The notes under the pieces: model-generated
Database searches by the model: none
The model's input: only the letters and a program-made list of their open reading frames with translations
What the model was told of the DNA's origin: nothing
Program-made: the position numbers and the translations under genes
Assembly (NCBI GenBank): GCA_022824925.1
Contig: JAJDYW010000026.1
Span: 62,001-126,000, forward strand
Origin: Dehalococcoidia bacterium
GTDB lineage: Bacteria > Chloroflexota > Dehalococcoidia > Tepidiformales > Tepidiformaceae
Length of the DNA stretch: 64,000 nt
Direction: 5' to 3'
In this document: one piece after another, positions 8,887 through 18,088 of the stretch
Layout of the letters: each line of letters starts with the position of its first letter
How positions within the stretch are numbered: the stretch's first letter is position 1

Positions 8887-9720
8887 TTGGTCACGCCCGT
8901 CACGATGAAACAGCTCCTCGAAGCCGGAGTGCACTTCGGCCACCAGACACGGCGCTGGAACCCGAAGATGAAGCACTTCATCTTCACGGAGCGCAACGGC
9001 ATCCACATCATCGACCTGCAGCAGACGGTCACGCGGCTGGACGAAGCCATCGACTTCGTGCGCGACGTGGTCGCGGGCGGCAACGACGTGCTCATCATCG
9101 GCACGAAGAAGCAGGCCCGCGAGACGGTCGAGCTGGAGGCGCAGCGCGCCGGCCTTCCCTACGTGAACAACCGCTGGCTGGGCGGCACGCTTACGAACTT
9201 CCGCACGATCCAGGCCCGCATCCGCCACATGCGCGACCTGGAGGACCGCACGGAGCGCGGGGAGTTCGCGCGGCGCGCCAAGAAAGAACAGCTCGACATC
9301 GCCAACGAGATCGAGCGGCTCAACCGCTACTTCGGCGGTATCAAGTACCTGGAACGGCTGCCGGGGGCCGTCTTCGTCATCGATACGATGAAGGAGGCGA
9401 TCGCGGTGGCCGAGTGCGAGCGGCTGGGCATCCCCATCGTGTCGCTCGTCGACACGAACTGCGACCCGGACCCGATTGCCTACCCGATTCCCAGCAACGA
9501 CGACGCCATCCGGGCGATCAAGCTCATCCTGGGCAAGATTGCGGACGGTGCGATCGAAGGGCGCGCGGCGCGCGAAGCGGGCGTTGGCGCGGAGGCCTAC
9601 AGCGAAGAGATGGCGCAGCTCGCGGCCGAGGAAGAAACGGCCGCCGCGGAAGCGGCGCCGGTTGAAGAGGCGGTGGCCGCGGCAACGGCAGCGCCGGCAG
9701 AGGAGCAGACCACTGGCTAG
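8887..9720 (+). CDS. rpsB: 30S ribosomal protein S2
   Basis: Ribosomal protein uS2 of 277 residues, needed on the 30S platform for S1 binding and initiation. Hallmarks: [31 protein letters not shown] and the C-terminal [15 protein letters not shown] choose TTG 8887 because it gives the usual five or six residues before MKQLLEAG and follows GGGGCGG; ATG 8905 is the alternative. The tail is Ala/Glu-rich. It heads the run rpsB-tsf-pyrH-frr-uppS-cdsA, a conserved translation, nucleotide and envelope cluster. Confidence 0.96.
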   Translation: MVTPVTMKQLLEAGVHFGHQTRRWNPKMKHFIFTERNGIHIIDLQQTVTRLDEAIDFVRDVVAGGNDVLIIGTKKQARETVELEAQRAGLPYVNNRWLGGTLTNFRTIQARIRHMRDLEDRTERGEFARRAKKEQLDIANEIERLNRYFGGIKYLERLPGAVFVIDTMKEAIAVAECERLGIPIVSLVDTNCDPDPIAYPIPSNDDAIRAIKLILGKIADGAIEGRAAREAGVGAEAYSEEMAQLAAEEETAAAEAAPVEEAVAAATAAPAEEQTTG

Positions 9721-9733
9721 CATCTCAACGGCG

Positions 9734-10219
9734 ATGGTGAAGGAGCTGCGCGACACGAGCGGCTCCGGCGTGATGGACGCCAAGCGCGCCCTGGAAGAGG
9801 CGAACGGCGACATGGAGCAGGCGGCCGCCATCCTGCGCGAGCGGGGCCTGGCGGCAGCGGCGAAGCGCGCCGAGCGCGAGACCAGCCAGGGCGTCGTCGA
9901 TACGTACATCCACGCGGGCGGCCGCATCGGAGCGCTCGTGGAGGTGAACTGCGAGACGGACTTCGTGGCGAACACGGAGGAGTTCCGCACGCTCGTGCAC
10001 GAGGTGGCCATGCAGGTCGCGGCGATGAATCCGGCCGTGGTCTCGGCCGACGAACGGGAGCCCGGGCTGGAAGGCGGCGACGACGAAGTCGCGCTGCTGA
10101 GCCAGCCCTGGGTGAAGGACGCCTCGAAGACGATCGGCGAGCTGGTCCATGACTCGATGGCGAAGACGGGGGAGAACATCCGCGTGCGGCGTTTCGCACG
10201 CTTCGAACTGGGGTCGTAA
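9734..10219 (+). CDS. tsf: Translation elongation factor Ts, short form
   Basis: Nucleotide-exchange factor for EF-Tu. [22 protein letters not shown] is replaced here by its fragments: the N-terminal UBA-like module, then the TDFVAN core that contacts EF-Tu ([12 protein letters not shown]). Only 161 residues from ATG 9734, so one dimerisation subdomain is missing, as in short Thermus/Chloroflexi-type EF-Ts. Family N-termini normally carry about seven residues before MVKEL. In frame, CTG 9713 would supply these (ASISTA) and has GAGGAG at 9700-9705, whereas ATG 9734 has no ribosome site. The true start may be CTG 9713, overlapping rpsB by 8 nt. Confidence 0.92.
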   Translation: MVKELRDTSGSGVMDAKRALEEANGDMEQAAAILRERGLAAAAKRAERETSQGVVDTYIHAGGRIGALVEVNCETDFVANTEEFRTLVHEVAMQVAAMNPAVVSADEREPGLEGGDDEVALLSQPWVKDASKTIGELVHDSMAKTGENIRVRRFARFELGS

Positions 10220-10233
10220 CCGAAGGGGGAGGC

Positions 10234-10980
10234 GTGACCGAGGCGTACCGTCGCGCGCTCGTAAAGCTGAGCGGGGAAGCCCTCATGGGCGACCGCGAGT
10301 TCGGCATCGATCCCGACACGATCAACGACCTGGCGGGCCAGATGGCGCGCGCCTCGCAGGAGGGCCTCGAGGTCGCCATCGTCGTGGGAGGCGGGAACTT
10401 CTGGCGAGGCCAGGCGGCCGCCGAGAACGGCATGGATCGTGCCACCGCCGACTACGCGGGCATGCTCAGCACGATGATGAATGCGCTCGCGCTGCAGGAC
10501 GCGCTGGAGCACGCGGGCGCGGAGGTACGCACGCAAACGGCCCTGCCGATGGCGCAGATCGCCGAGCCCTACATCCGGCGGCGGGCGATCCGGCACCTCG
10601 AGAAGGGTCGCGTGGTGGTGTTCGCGTCGGGCACGGGCAACCCCTTCATGACGACCGACACGGCGGCCGCGCTGCGCGCCATCGAGGTCGACTGCGAGAC
10701 GCTGCTGATGGCGAAGAACGGCGTGGACGGGGTGTACGACGCGGATCCGGCCGCCTCGCCGAATGCGACGCGCTTCGCCCGGCTCAGCCACCTTGAGGCG
10801 ATCCAGCGGCGGCTGCAGGTGATGGACAGCACCGCGCTGAGCCTCTGCATGGAACACGAGCTGCCCATCGTGGTCTTCGACGTGCGGGAGGCCAACAGCA
10901 TCTACCGGGCGCTCCAGGGGGAGCGCATCGGCACGATCGTGAGCGCGGGAGCGCTCGCCGAACCCGCCCACCAGGGCTAG
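10234..10980 (+). CDS. pyrH: UMP kinase
   Basis: Bacterial-type uridylate kinase (UMP + ATP to UDP + ADP) of the amino acid kinase fold, 248 residues. Motifs: LVKLSGEAL (phosphate loop), [10 protein letters not shown], and [17 protein letters not shown] with the base- and ATP-site residues. GTG start follows AAGGGGGAGGC. It sits between tsf and frr, its usual position. Confidence 0.96.
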   Translation: MTEAYRRALVKLSGEALMGDREFGIDPDTINDLAGQMARASQEGLEVAIVVGGGNFWRGQAAAENGMDRATADYAGMLSTMMNALALQDALEHAGAEVRTQTALPMAQIAEPYIRRRAIRHLEKGRVVVFASGTGNPFMTTDTAAALRAIEVDCETLLMAKNGVDGVYDADPAASPNATRFARLSHLEAIQRRLQVMDSTALSLCMEHELPIVVFDVREANSIYRALQGERIGTIVSAGALAEPAHQG

Positions 10981-10995
10981 ATCGAGAGCAGACAC

Positions 10996-11559
10996 ATGGC
11001 GGACCCAGACGAAATCATGCTGGACGCGGAGCTTCGCATGGACGGCGCCGTGGAGGCTTTCCGGCGAGAGCTGGCGGGCGTGCGCACGGGGCGCGCCCAC
11101 CCCAGCCTGATCGAGGGATTGCAGGTGGAGCACTACGGCCAGACCCAGGCGCTCAACCAGCTGGGAACGATCAACGCGCCGGAGGCGCGCCTGCTCTCCG
11201 TGCAGGTGTGGGACGCGGGCGCGGTGCAGTCGGTGGTGAAAGCGATCCAGACCTCGGACCTGGGCCTGAACCCGAACATCGACGGGCAGGTCATCCGGCT
11301 GCCCATTCCCACGCTCACGGAGGAGCGGCGCCGCGAATTCGTGCGGCTCGTGCACCAGAAGGCGGAGGATGCGCGCGTGGCGGTTCGCAACGTGCGTCGC
11401 CACACGCACGACGACCTGCGCAAGGGCGAGCGCGCGGGCGACATGACCCAGGACGACCTGCGGGACTACGAAAACGACCTGCAGAAGCTGACGGACGACC
11501 ACACGGGGTTGATCGACGAGGCGATGAAGCGCAAGGAGGAGGAGCTGCTTGAGCTTTAG
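10996..11559 (+). CDS. frr: Ribosome recycling factor
   Basis: Splits post-termination ribosomes with EF-G. Length 187 residues is standard. The three-helix bundle motifs are clear: FRRELAGVRTGRAHPSLIEG, and near the end RNVRRHTHDDLRKGE. ATG 10996 is 15 nt after pyrH. Its 3' end overlaps uppS by 11 nt and carries the uppS ribosome site (AAGGAGGAGG). Confidence 0.96.
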   Translation: MADPDEIMLDAELRMDGAVEAFRRELAGVRTGRAHPSLIEGLQVEHYGQTQALNQLGTINAPEARLLSVQVWDAGAVQSVVKAIQTSDLGLNPNIDGQVIRLPIPTLTEERRREFVRLVHQKAEDARVAVRNVRRHTHDDLRKGERAGDMTQDDLRDYENDLQKLTDDHTGLIDEAMKRKEEELLEL

Positions 11560-12349
11560 GCCGGCGCAGGGCGCGGGAACCGGTTCCCGCACGGACCCCG
11601 GCGGCGACCGCATCTCGCCGTTGACGGGCGGGCGCGTGCCCGGCCACATCGCCATCATCATGGACGGCAACGGGCGCTGGGCCACGGAGCGCGGCCTGCC
11701 GCGGGCGGCGGGCCACCGCGCCGGGGCGGAGAACATCCGTCGCGTGACCGAGCGGTTCCACGAGCACGACGTGCGCTACGTGACGCTGTTCGCCTTCTCC
11801 ACGGAGAACTGGAACCGGCCGCCGAGCGAGGTATCGGTGATCTTCCAGCTGATCGACCGGTTCCTGCGGCGGGAGCTGGACAACATGCAGCGGGACAACG
11901 TGCGCGTGCGCCATTTCGGCCACCTCGAGCAGCTACCGGAGCCGCTGGCGGAGCGGATCAACCACGCGGTGGAGGTGACGCGCCGAAACGACGGCCTGAT
12001 GCTCAACATCTGCCTGAGCTACGGCAGCCGCGACGAGATCGTGACGGCCGTACGCCGCATTGCCGAGGCGGGCGTCCCCGCGGACGAGATCGACGAGGCG
12101 ACAATTTCGGCGAATCTCCTCACGGGCGGCCTGCCCGACCCCGACCTCGTCATCCGGACGGCGGGCGACCAGCGCATCTCGAACTTCCTGCTCTGGCAGA
12201 ACGCCTACGCGGAGCTGTATTTCACCTCCGCCTACTGGCCCGACTTCGGGCGCGAGGACATCGACCTGGCGCTGGCCGAGTACGGCCGGCGCAAGCGGAA
12301 GTTCGGCAGGCTCCTCCCCGAGGACCTCGCCCGCTTCGAGGACGCCTGA
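11549..12349 (+). CDS. uppS: Isoprenyl (undecaprenyl) diphosphate synthase
   Basis: Cis-prenyltransferase making the lipid carrier for peptidoglycan and other wall polymers. It has the family signature HIAIIMDGNGRWA with the catalytic Asp, the FSTENW-type loop (FAFSTENWNRP) and the C-terminal DLVIRTAGDQRISNFLLWQ. Length is 266 residues with about 30 extra at the N-terminus. TTG 11549 lies inside frr, 11 nt before its stop, with AAGGAGG just upstream, so translation is likely coupled. Confidence 0.95.
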   Translation: MSFRPAQGAGTGSRTDPGGDRISPLTGGRVPGHIAIIMDGNGRWATERGLPRAAGHRAGAENIRRVTERFHEHDVRYVTLFAFSTENWNRPPSEVSVIFQLIDRFLRRELDNMQRDNVRVRHFGHLEQLPEPLAERINHAVEVTRRNDGLMLNICLSYGSRDEIVTAVRRIAEAGVPADEIDEATISANLLTGGLPDPDLVIRTAGDQRISNFLLWQNAYAELYFTSAYWPDFGREDIDLALAEYGRRKRKFGRLLPEDLARFEDA

Positions 12350-12354
12350 CGCCC

Positions 12355-13158
12355 GTGCCCCGAAACCTCCTCCTGCGTCTCGCGACGGCGGCGGTGGGTG
12401 TGCCCCTGCTGCTGCTCGTCATCTGGGCGGGCGGCTGGCCGTTCGCCATCGTGGCGGGGTTGATCACGCTGGGGGCGACCATCGAGTTCGCGCACGCCTG
12501 GCTGCTGCCCTCGCAGCCGTACCGGGCAGTCGCGCCCCTGGGCCCTCTGCTGGCGGCGCCGGCCATCGTGGTGGCGGGGGTCCACGCCGACGAGCGCTTC
12601 CTCGTCGCGGGGGCGGTGCTGGCGGCGCTCTTGCTGGGGGCGGGCTACAGCCGCACGAACGCCTTCGGACCGCGGAAGCCGCTGCGCGTGATGGGCTGGG
12701 CGCTCCTCTACCCGGGCATCATCTTCGCGACGATCGTGCTGGCCCGGGATCTCGACGTGGGCCGCGACTGGGTGCTCCTGATCGTCCTGACGACGTTCAC
12801 GGTCGACACGGGCGCGTACGCCACGGGATCGCTCATCGGGCGGAACAAGCTGTGGCCGGCCATGAGCCCGCGGAAGACGTGGGAGGGAGCGGTCGGGGGG
12901 CTGGGTGGCGGCCTGCTGGCGACGTGGGTGCTCTCCCAGTGGCTCGACCTGGGGCTGGCGACGGGCGCGGTCCTCGGTCTGGGAGCCGGGCTGGGCGTGG
13001 CGGGGCAGGCGGGCGACCTGCTGGAGAGCTGGATGAAACGGAAGGCGGATATCAAGGATTCGTCGGGGCTGTTGCCGGGTCACGGGGGGCTGCTCGACCG
13101 GCTCGACTCGATCGTGTTCGTTTCGCCCGTCGTCTTCCTGGTGGCGAACTTCACCTGA
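12355..13158 (+). CDS. cdsA: Phosphatidate cytidylyltransferase
   Basis: Integral membrane enzyme making CDP-diacylglycerol from phosphatidate and CTP. Length is 267 residues with about eight hydrophobic segments. The CDS signature near the C-terminus is present: SWMKRKADIKDSSGLLPGHGG, given here in parts as KRKADIKD and LLPGHGGLLDRLDS, with acidic metal ligands. GTG 12355 starts 5 nt after uppS. In many bacteria dxr and rseP follow; here the next gene is an unrelated hydrolase. Confidence 0.95.
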   Translation: MPRNLLLRLATAAVGVPLLLLVIWAGGWPFAIVAGLITLGATIEFAHAWLLPSQPYRAVAPLGPLLAAPAIVVAGVHADERFLVAGAVLAALLLGAGYSRTNAFGPRKPLRVMGWALLYPGIIFATIVLARDLDVGRDWVLLIVLTTFTVDTGAYATGSLIGRNKLWPAMSPRKTWEGAVGGLGGGLLATWVLSQWLDLGLATGAVLGLGAGLGVAGQAGDLLESWMKRKADIKDSSGLLPGHGGLLDRLDSIVFVSPVVFLVANFT

Positions 13159-13197
13159 CGCCAGTGACTGAGAATCTGCCCATTCGCGGCGCTCACC

Positions 13198-13203
13198 TAA
13201 GAT
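13198..13203 (+). promoter_or_regulatory. -10 box placed for a leaderless hydrolase transcript
   Basis: TAAGAT ends 6 nt before ATG 13210. There is no Shine-Dalgarno site in the gap (AGAGGG is the only purine run and touches the start codon). Confidence 0.5.
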
Positions 13204-13209
13204 AGAGGG

Positions 13210-14088
13210 ATGCCCGAGACAGCCCCGGCCTTCGAGCCCGAGCACCACTACGCCGACACGAACGGCATCCGCATGCACTACGCCGCGGCGGGCGAAGGCG
13301 AGCCGGTCGTGCTGCTGCACGGCTTCCCCGAGTGCTGGTACTCGTGGCGGAAGCAGATCCCGGCGCTGGCGGAAGGCTACCGCGTGATCGCGCCCGACCT
13401 GCGCGGCTACCACGAGACGGACAAGCGCGGGCCGTACGACACGACCACCCTGCAGGAAGACGTGCTGGGGCTGCTGGATGCGCTGGGGGAAGACAGCGCC
13501 CACCTCGTGGGGCACGACTGGGGCGGAGCGATCGCCTGGCAGCTGGCCATGGGATACCGGCAGGCGGTTCGCTCACTGGCGATCCTGAACATTCCCCACC
13601 CGGCCCTCTCCATCAAGGGCCTTGGAAGCATCGCGCAACTGCGGCGGAGCTGGTACATGTTCTTCTTCCAGCTTCCCTGGATCCCGGAGCAGTTCCTGGC
13701 TCGCAACGGGTACCGGCAGCTGGCGAACACCCTCCTCCAGGGGATTCCTCCGGGGGAGGAGCGCAGCGCGGACCTGGCCTTCTACCGGCAAAGCTGGGAG
13801 GAGCACGGGCTGAGCGGGGGCATCAACTGGTACCGGGCCCTCTTCAGGAGTCCGCGACGCCTGACCGATCCCGTGCCCATCGTCACGGCGCCGACGACCA
13901 TGATCTGGGGCGAGGAGGACTTCGCCCTGGGCAAGGAACTGACCGTGGGAACGGAGCGCTTCGTGGAGGACTTCGAGCTGCACTACCTGCCGGGGGTGGG
14001 GCACTTCGTGCAGCAGGAGGCGCCCGAGCGGGTGAACGAGTTGCTGCTGGGGCACCTGGCACGAGCGCGGGGCGGTTCCGATGGCTGA
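13210..14088 (+). CDS. Alpha/beta hydrolase, epoxide hydrolase-like
   Basis: Hydrolase of 292 residues. The oxyanion motif HGFPECWYSW (HGxP), the nucleophile elbow GHDWGG with Asp as nucleophile, an acid in WGEEDFALG and the catalytic His in GVGHFVQQE match soluble epoxide hydrolases and related haloalkane dehalogenases. HGFPE...SW favours epoxide hydrolase. It could process epoxides made by a P450 such as the one at 83-1372, but they are 12 kb apart. Its stop overlaps the next gene by 8 nt. Confidence 0.87.
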   Translation: MPETAPAFEPEHHYADTNGIRMHYAAAGEGEPVVLLHGFPECWYSWRKQIPALAEGYRVIAPDLRGYHETDKRGPYDTTTLQEDVLGLLDALGEDSAHLVGHDWGGAIAWQLAMGYRQAVRSLAILNIPHPALSIKGLGSIAQLRRSWYMFFFQLPWIPEQFLARNGYRQLANTLLQGIPPGEERSADLAFYRQSWEEHGLSGGINWYRALFRSPRRLTDPVPIVTAPTTMIWGEEDFALGKELTVGTERFVEDFELHYLPGVGHFVQQEAPERVNELLLGHLARARGGSDG

Positions 14089-14872
14089 GGAACGATCGGG
14101 GCCCACGCTGCGCCGCCCCACCATCACCGACTTCGTGGTGGAGGGGGAGGAGACGCCGCTCCTCCTGCGGCGGCGCGTGCTGGCCGGCATCGCGCTTGGA
14201 TTCCTGGCGCTGGTGGCGGCCTATTTCATCCTCGCCGAGGCGTTCGACATCTCCCTGCAGGTCGATGCGGAGCCGCTGCAGGACTGGGTGGAGGAGTGGG
14301 GGGTGTGGGGCCCGATCGCGTTCATGACGGTGATGGCGTTCTCGGTCCTGTTCGCGCCGGTCCCGAACGCGCCGATCTTCATCGCGGCGGGGCTGGTGTG
14401 GGGGCCGGTGCTGGGCAGCGTGTACTCGATGATCGGGATGATGTGGGGTTCGGCGATGGCGTTCTGGGTGGCGCGGTGGCTGGGGCGGCGGTACCTCCCG
14501 CGGCTGGTGGGGAGCAAGGCGGCGGCGCAGATGGACTCGCTCTCGGTTCGCATGGGCGGCCGCCTGATCTTCTGGGCGCGCATGCTGCCGGTGGTCAACT
14601 TCGACTGGATCAGCTTCCTCGCCGGGCTCACGGCGATGAACTTCTGGCGGTTCTTCGTGTTCAGCTTCCTGGGGATGCTGACCCCCACGATCGTCGGCGT
14701 GGTGGCGGGGGACAGCCTCGGTCGCGACGTCCGCATCACGCTGATCATCGCGGGCGTTTGGGTGGCGGGCATTGTCCTGAGCGGGCTCTATTTCTGGTGG
14801 CGGCGGCGGCAGGCGCTCGCACAGGCCCCATCGCAACCGGCGGAGCCGGTGCCGGAGGGCACGGGGCAGTAG
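14081..14872 (+). CDS. TVP38/TMEM64 (VTT domain) family membrane protein
   Basis: Polytopic membrane protein of 263 residues. Five or so hydrophobic segments surround the VTT/SNARE-associated core: APVPNAPIFIAAGLVWGP and RMGGRLIFWARMLPVVNFDW, the re-entrant loop and Arg-containing motif of DedA/TMEM64 proteins, which act in lipid scrambling or envelope homeostasis. It starts inside the hydrolase gene (ATG 14081) and ends 10 nt from the convergent SDR stop. Confidence 0.85.
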   Translation: MAEERSGPTLRRPTITDFVVEGEETPLLLRRRVLAGIALGFLALVAAYFILAEAFDISLQVDAEPLQDWVEEWGVWGPIAFMTVMAFSVLFAPVPNAPIFIAAGLVWGPVLGSVYSMIGMMWGSAMAFWVARWLGRRYLPRLVGSKAAAQMDSLSVRMGGRLIFWARMLPVVNFDWISFLAGLTAMNFWRFFVFSFLGMLTPTIVGVVAGDSLGRDVRITLIIAGVWVAGIVLSGLYFWWRRRQALAQAPSQPAEPVPEGTGQ

Positions 14873-14882
14873 GGAAGGGCCG

Positions 14883-15683
14883 CTACTGGAAGCGGCTGGG
14901 CAGGGGCTCGACGCGAGGCGGCAGGGCGACCTCGTGGTCGAGCCAGATGCCGATGTTCTCGCCCGTGCGTCCCTCGGGGCCTTCGTTCAGGAGGTCGACG
15001 AGAAGGCCGGCGATCTGCTCGGGGCGCATCCAGCGGTCGAGGAGATCCTGCGGGGGCTCCATGCCGAGAGCGCCACGGATCATCTTCGAGTCGGTGGCGT
15101 CCATGCAGAGGGCGTTCACGCGGATACCCTCGGGAGCGAGGACGCGCGCCCACGCCTGCGTGAGGCCGTTGATACCCCACTTGGAGGCGTCGTAGACATC
15201 CATGCGGGTGCCTCCGCCGGTCGAGTAGCCGGGGGGCGGGCAGATGTGGTCGGTGGCGATGTTGACGATGTTGCCCCCGCCCATCTCGGCCATGTGGGGG
15301 GCGATGGCGCGCCCGCAGAGGAAGACGCCCTTCAGGTTCGTCGCGACGATGGCGTCGAAGTCCTCGACCGCCTTCTCCCAGCCGTCGAGGGGATAGGTGG
15401 CGCGCCAGGTGCCGGCGTTGCTGACCATCGTGTGGATGCGACCGAAGCGCTCGATGGCTGAGTCGACGAAGGCGCGAACAGCGGCGGGGTCGCTCACGTC
15501 GGCCTGGCCGGCGAAGACACTCGCGCCCCCCGCCTCGAGCTCGGCGGCGAGGTCGTGGACCACGGGGTCGATGTCGCAGAGGGCGAGGGCGACACCCTCG
15601 CCGGCGAGGACGCGGGCCATGCCCGCTCCGATGCCGTTGGCGGCGCCGGTGATGATGGCGGCCGTGCCTTCGAGGTCGCTCAA
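14883..15683 (-). CDS. Short-chain dehydrogenase/reductase (SDR)
   Basis: NAD(P)-binding oxidoreductase of 266 residues. TGAANGIGAG is the Rossmann glycine motif, VSNAGTW the NAG motif and YDASK carries the catalytic Tyr and Lys. The usual catalytic Ser is not plain: the segment reads NIATDHICPPPGYS with an insertion, so Ser may be shifted. TTG 15683 overlaps the stop of the upstream selenoprotein gene (TTGA), indicating one transcript with the two redoxin genes. Substrate unknown. Confidence 0.86.
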   Translation of the reverse strand: MSDLEGTAAIITGAANGIGAGMARVLAGEGVALALCDIDPVVHDLAAELEAGGASVFAGQADVSDPAAVRAFVDSAIERFGRIHTMVSNAGTWRATYPLDGWEKAVEDFDAIVATNLKGVFLCGRAIAPHMAEMGGGNIVNIATDHICPPPGYSTGGGTRMDVYDASKWGINGLTQAWARVLAPEGIRVNALCMDATDSKMIRGALGMEPPQDLLDRWMRPEQIAGLLVDLLNEGPEGRTGENIGIWLDHEVALPPRVEPLPSRFQ

Positions 15684-16726
15684 GAGGCGCTCACCGGCTC
15701 AAGGGGCCGGTAGAAGGCGTTCCCGGACTCGGTCCACTCATTCACGATCTTCATGAAGTCCTCGCCCATGGGGTCGAGGCCGCGGATGAGCATCGTGCCC
15801 CGGCGGATGGTGAAGTCGTGGGGCGCGAGCTCGCCGGCGCGGACGTAGTGGGGCTCGGCGTCCTCGCCGTGGCCCCGCTGGGAGAGCCACCAGGCGAGCG
15901 TGAACTCGGCGCGGGCCTCCTGCTCGGCCGCGGTGGGGAGGGACTGGGCGGCGCGAACCTCCTCCGGCGTCATCGCCGGACCCTCGCCGCGCACCCAGGC
16001 GCGCAGCCGCTCCAGGTGCGCCTCCGAGTCGATGCCCGTCATCTCCTTGAACTGGTTCGAACCGAAGGCGACGTCGTTGGGGCGCGCGATGCGGCCCTCC
16101 TCGTCGATCCAGAGGATGGTGGGCACGTTGATCATGCCGTAGAGGTCGGCCACGACGTGCTCGGTGTCGATGAGGCTGGGGTGGGCGGGGCTGGCCGCCT
16201 CGATCCACTCGCGCGCGTCCTCGGGCGAGCGCTCGATGGCGACGGTGATGACGGTGAAGCCCTCGTCCTTGAGCTCCTCGTAGACGGACTGCCAGACCGG
16301 CAGGTCGTAGCGGCAGCCTCACCAGGAGGCATAGGCGACGAGCAGGACCTTCTTGCCGCGCTGGTCGCTGAGGGCGTGGAGGTTGCCGTCGAGGTCGGGA
16401 AGGGTGAAGTCGGGCGCCTCCAGGGAGGTCAGGGCCTCGCCACGCTCGTGGTGGGAAGCGCCGAGGGCAGCGACGGCGTGCTGCTCATCGGTCACGAGGG
16501 GGCGCTGGAGCGCGTCCGCGAGAACGCCCAGGTCGAGCCCGTCCCCGCGGACGAGGGCGGACTGGTCGACGGGCACGCAGACCATCCCCCGGCACAGGCC
16601 CTCGGGCTGGAGGTCCCAGCCGAGCGTTTCCTCGAGCGAGTCGGCGGGGATGGCCGGGCGGGCGGGGTCGGCGACGGCGATCTCGTCGCTGCGGCCGTCG
16701 TGCAGCAGGGTCAGGGTGGCGGACAT
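15680..16726 (-). CDS. Redoxin-family selenoprotein with UGA at the active site (copy 1)
   Basis: The reading frame is interrupted only by a TGA at 16321-16319, codon 136, and is then open for 212 more codons, giving 348 residues if read through. The context is LLVAYASWUGCRYDLPVW: in TlpA/ResA thioredoxin-like proteins this site holds the first redox Cys (WASWC), so UGA replaces Cys and Cys138 is its partner (U-G-C). Domains: an N-terminal part with Cys45 and Cys50 (CRGMVC), a redoxin domain starting APDFTLPDLDG with cis-Pro in INVPTILWID, and a C-terminal helical TPR-like tail. UGA is an ordinary stop elsewhere in the window. A SECIS-like hairpin follows. I recall a family named for a ResA-like WAxxUGC motif; that link is from memory. 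A cytoplasmic site is likely, as no signal peptide is seen. Confidence 0.85.
16289..16303 (-). promoter_or_regulatory. SECIS-like hairpin after the UGA of selenoprotein copy 1
   Basis: CTGCC-GGTCT-GGCAG forms a 5 bp stem with a five-base loop, beginning 15 nt after the UGA. Bacterial SECIS elements sit immediately downstream within the coding region and show GG or GU in the apical loop; GGUCU is also the loop of the E. coli fdhF element. The same element occurs in copy 2. Confidence 0.7.
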
Positions 16727-16852
16727 GGCAAACAGCTCCCGGAAACAGCAGGTGGGCGGGATTCTACGGGGCGGGGGAGGAGGACGCGCAGGGCTGGCGG
16801 CGGAGCGCGGGGCGGACCCGCGGTCGGAGGCAGGCCCGCCGGTGGACCGACC
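16727..16852 (-). other. Spacer between the two selenoprotein genes
   Basis: No gene is seen. TAGAAT (16766-16761) is a possible -10 box for copy 1. The bases just before both start codons are alike (GGGAGC followed by TTTGCC or TTGCC), showing that the leader was duplicated with the gene. Confidence 0.4.
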
Positions 16853-17893
16853 TCAGGGGCTGTCCTGGATGGGGCGGTAGAGGGGCGTGCGTGCCAGGGC
16901 GCTCTTGAAGGCGAGCTTGAAGAAGGCGGCGCCCATGGGGTTGAGGCCACGGGTGCGCATCGTGCCGCGCCTGATGGTGATGTCGTGGGGGGCGAGTTGG
17001 CCGGCGCGCTCGTAGTGGGGCTCGGCATCGGCGGCGTGACCCTGCCGGGAGAGCCACCACGCCAGCGTGAACTCGGCGCGCGCCTCCTGGTCGGCGGCGG
17101 TGGGGAGTTGCTGGTGGGTGCGGACCTCGGACGGCGTCATGGCGGGTGCTTCGCCACGTACCCAGGCGCGCAGGCGCACAAGGTGCCGCCTGGAGTCGAT
17201 GCCCGTCAGCAGCTTGAACCGGTTGGAGGCGAAGGATGCATCGTTGGGGCGGGCAATGCGGCCCTCCTCGTCGATCCAGAGGACGGTGGGCACGTTGATC
17301 ATGCCGTAGAGGTCGGGCACGAGGTGCTCGACATCGATGAGACTGGGATGCGTGGGGCTCGCCTTCTCGATCCAGGGACGAGCGTCATCGGCGGAGCGCT
17401 CGATGGCGACCGTGACGATGGTGAACCCCTCGTCCTTGAGCTCCTCGTAGATCGACTGCCAGACCGGCAGGTCGTAGCGGCAGCCTCACCAGGAGGCGTA
17501 GGCGACGAGCAGGACCTTCTTGCCGCGCTGGTCGCTCAGGGAGTGCAGGTTGCCGTCCAGGTCGGGGAGGGTGAAGTCCGGGGCCTCAAGGGAGGCGAGG
17601 GCCTCGCCACGGTCGTGGTGGGAGGCTCCGAGGGCGGCGACGGCGTGCTTCTCGTCGGTCACGAGGGGACGCTGGAGGGCGCCGGCGAGCACGCGAAGGT
17701 CGAGCCCATCACCGGCGACGAGTGCGTCCTGATCGACCGGTACGCAGACCAGGCCCCGGCAGAGCCCCTCGGGCTGGAGCTTCCAGCCGAGCGTGGACTC
17801 GAGGTGTTCCGGGGAGATGACGGGGTGAGCGGGATCGGCAACGGCGATCACATCGCTGCGGCCATCGTGCAGCAGGGTCAGGTTGGCGGACAT
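16853..17893 (-). CDS. Redoxin-family selenoprotein with UGA at the active site (copy 2)
   Basis: Tandem paralogue of the preceding gene, 346 residues with selenocysteine again at codon 136 (TGA at 17488-17486) in AYASWUGCRYDLPVW. Domain order is identical: N-terminal CRGLVC (Cys45, Cys50), redoxin core starting APDFTLPDLDG, INVPTVLWIDEEGRIARPND, and a helical tail. The two copies differ at many scattered positions yet keep the UGA, the resolving Cys and the downstream hairpin. That argues for selection on recoding and against two independent nonsense mutations. It likely acts as a peroxiredoxin-like or thiol reductase enzyme. Confidence 0.85.
17456..17470 (-). promoter_or_regulatory. SECIS-like hairpin after the UGA of selenoprotein copy 2
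   Basis: Same 15-base stem-loop as in copy 1 (CTGCC-GGTCT-GGCAG), again 15 nt after the UGA. Confidence 0.7.
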
Positions 17894-17964
17894 GGCAAGC
17901 GCTCCCGGGGACGCCTGATGGCGCCAATCCTACGGGGCCGGGCGCGCGGAGGGTGTAAGCAATA

Positions 17965-18054
<90 letters not shown>

Positions 18055-18088
18055 CCGGTCGATTGTAGAACGCGGGAGCGGACACCTG

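Noticed and set aside
16319..16321. The in-frame TGA as an ordinary nonsense mutation or pseudogene
   Set aside because: The same TGA occurs at the same codon in both paralogues, exactly at the redox site, with intact downstream frame and hairpin.
15680..17893. Reassignment of UGA to Trp or Gly in this organism
   Set aside because: Many genes here, such as cdsA, uppS, proS-neighbour and pyrH-region genes, end in TGA at the expected family length.
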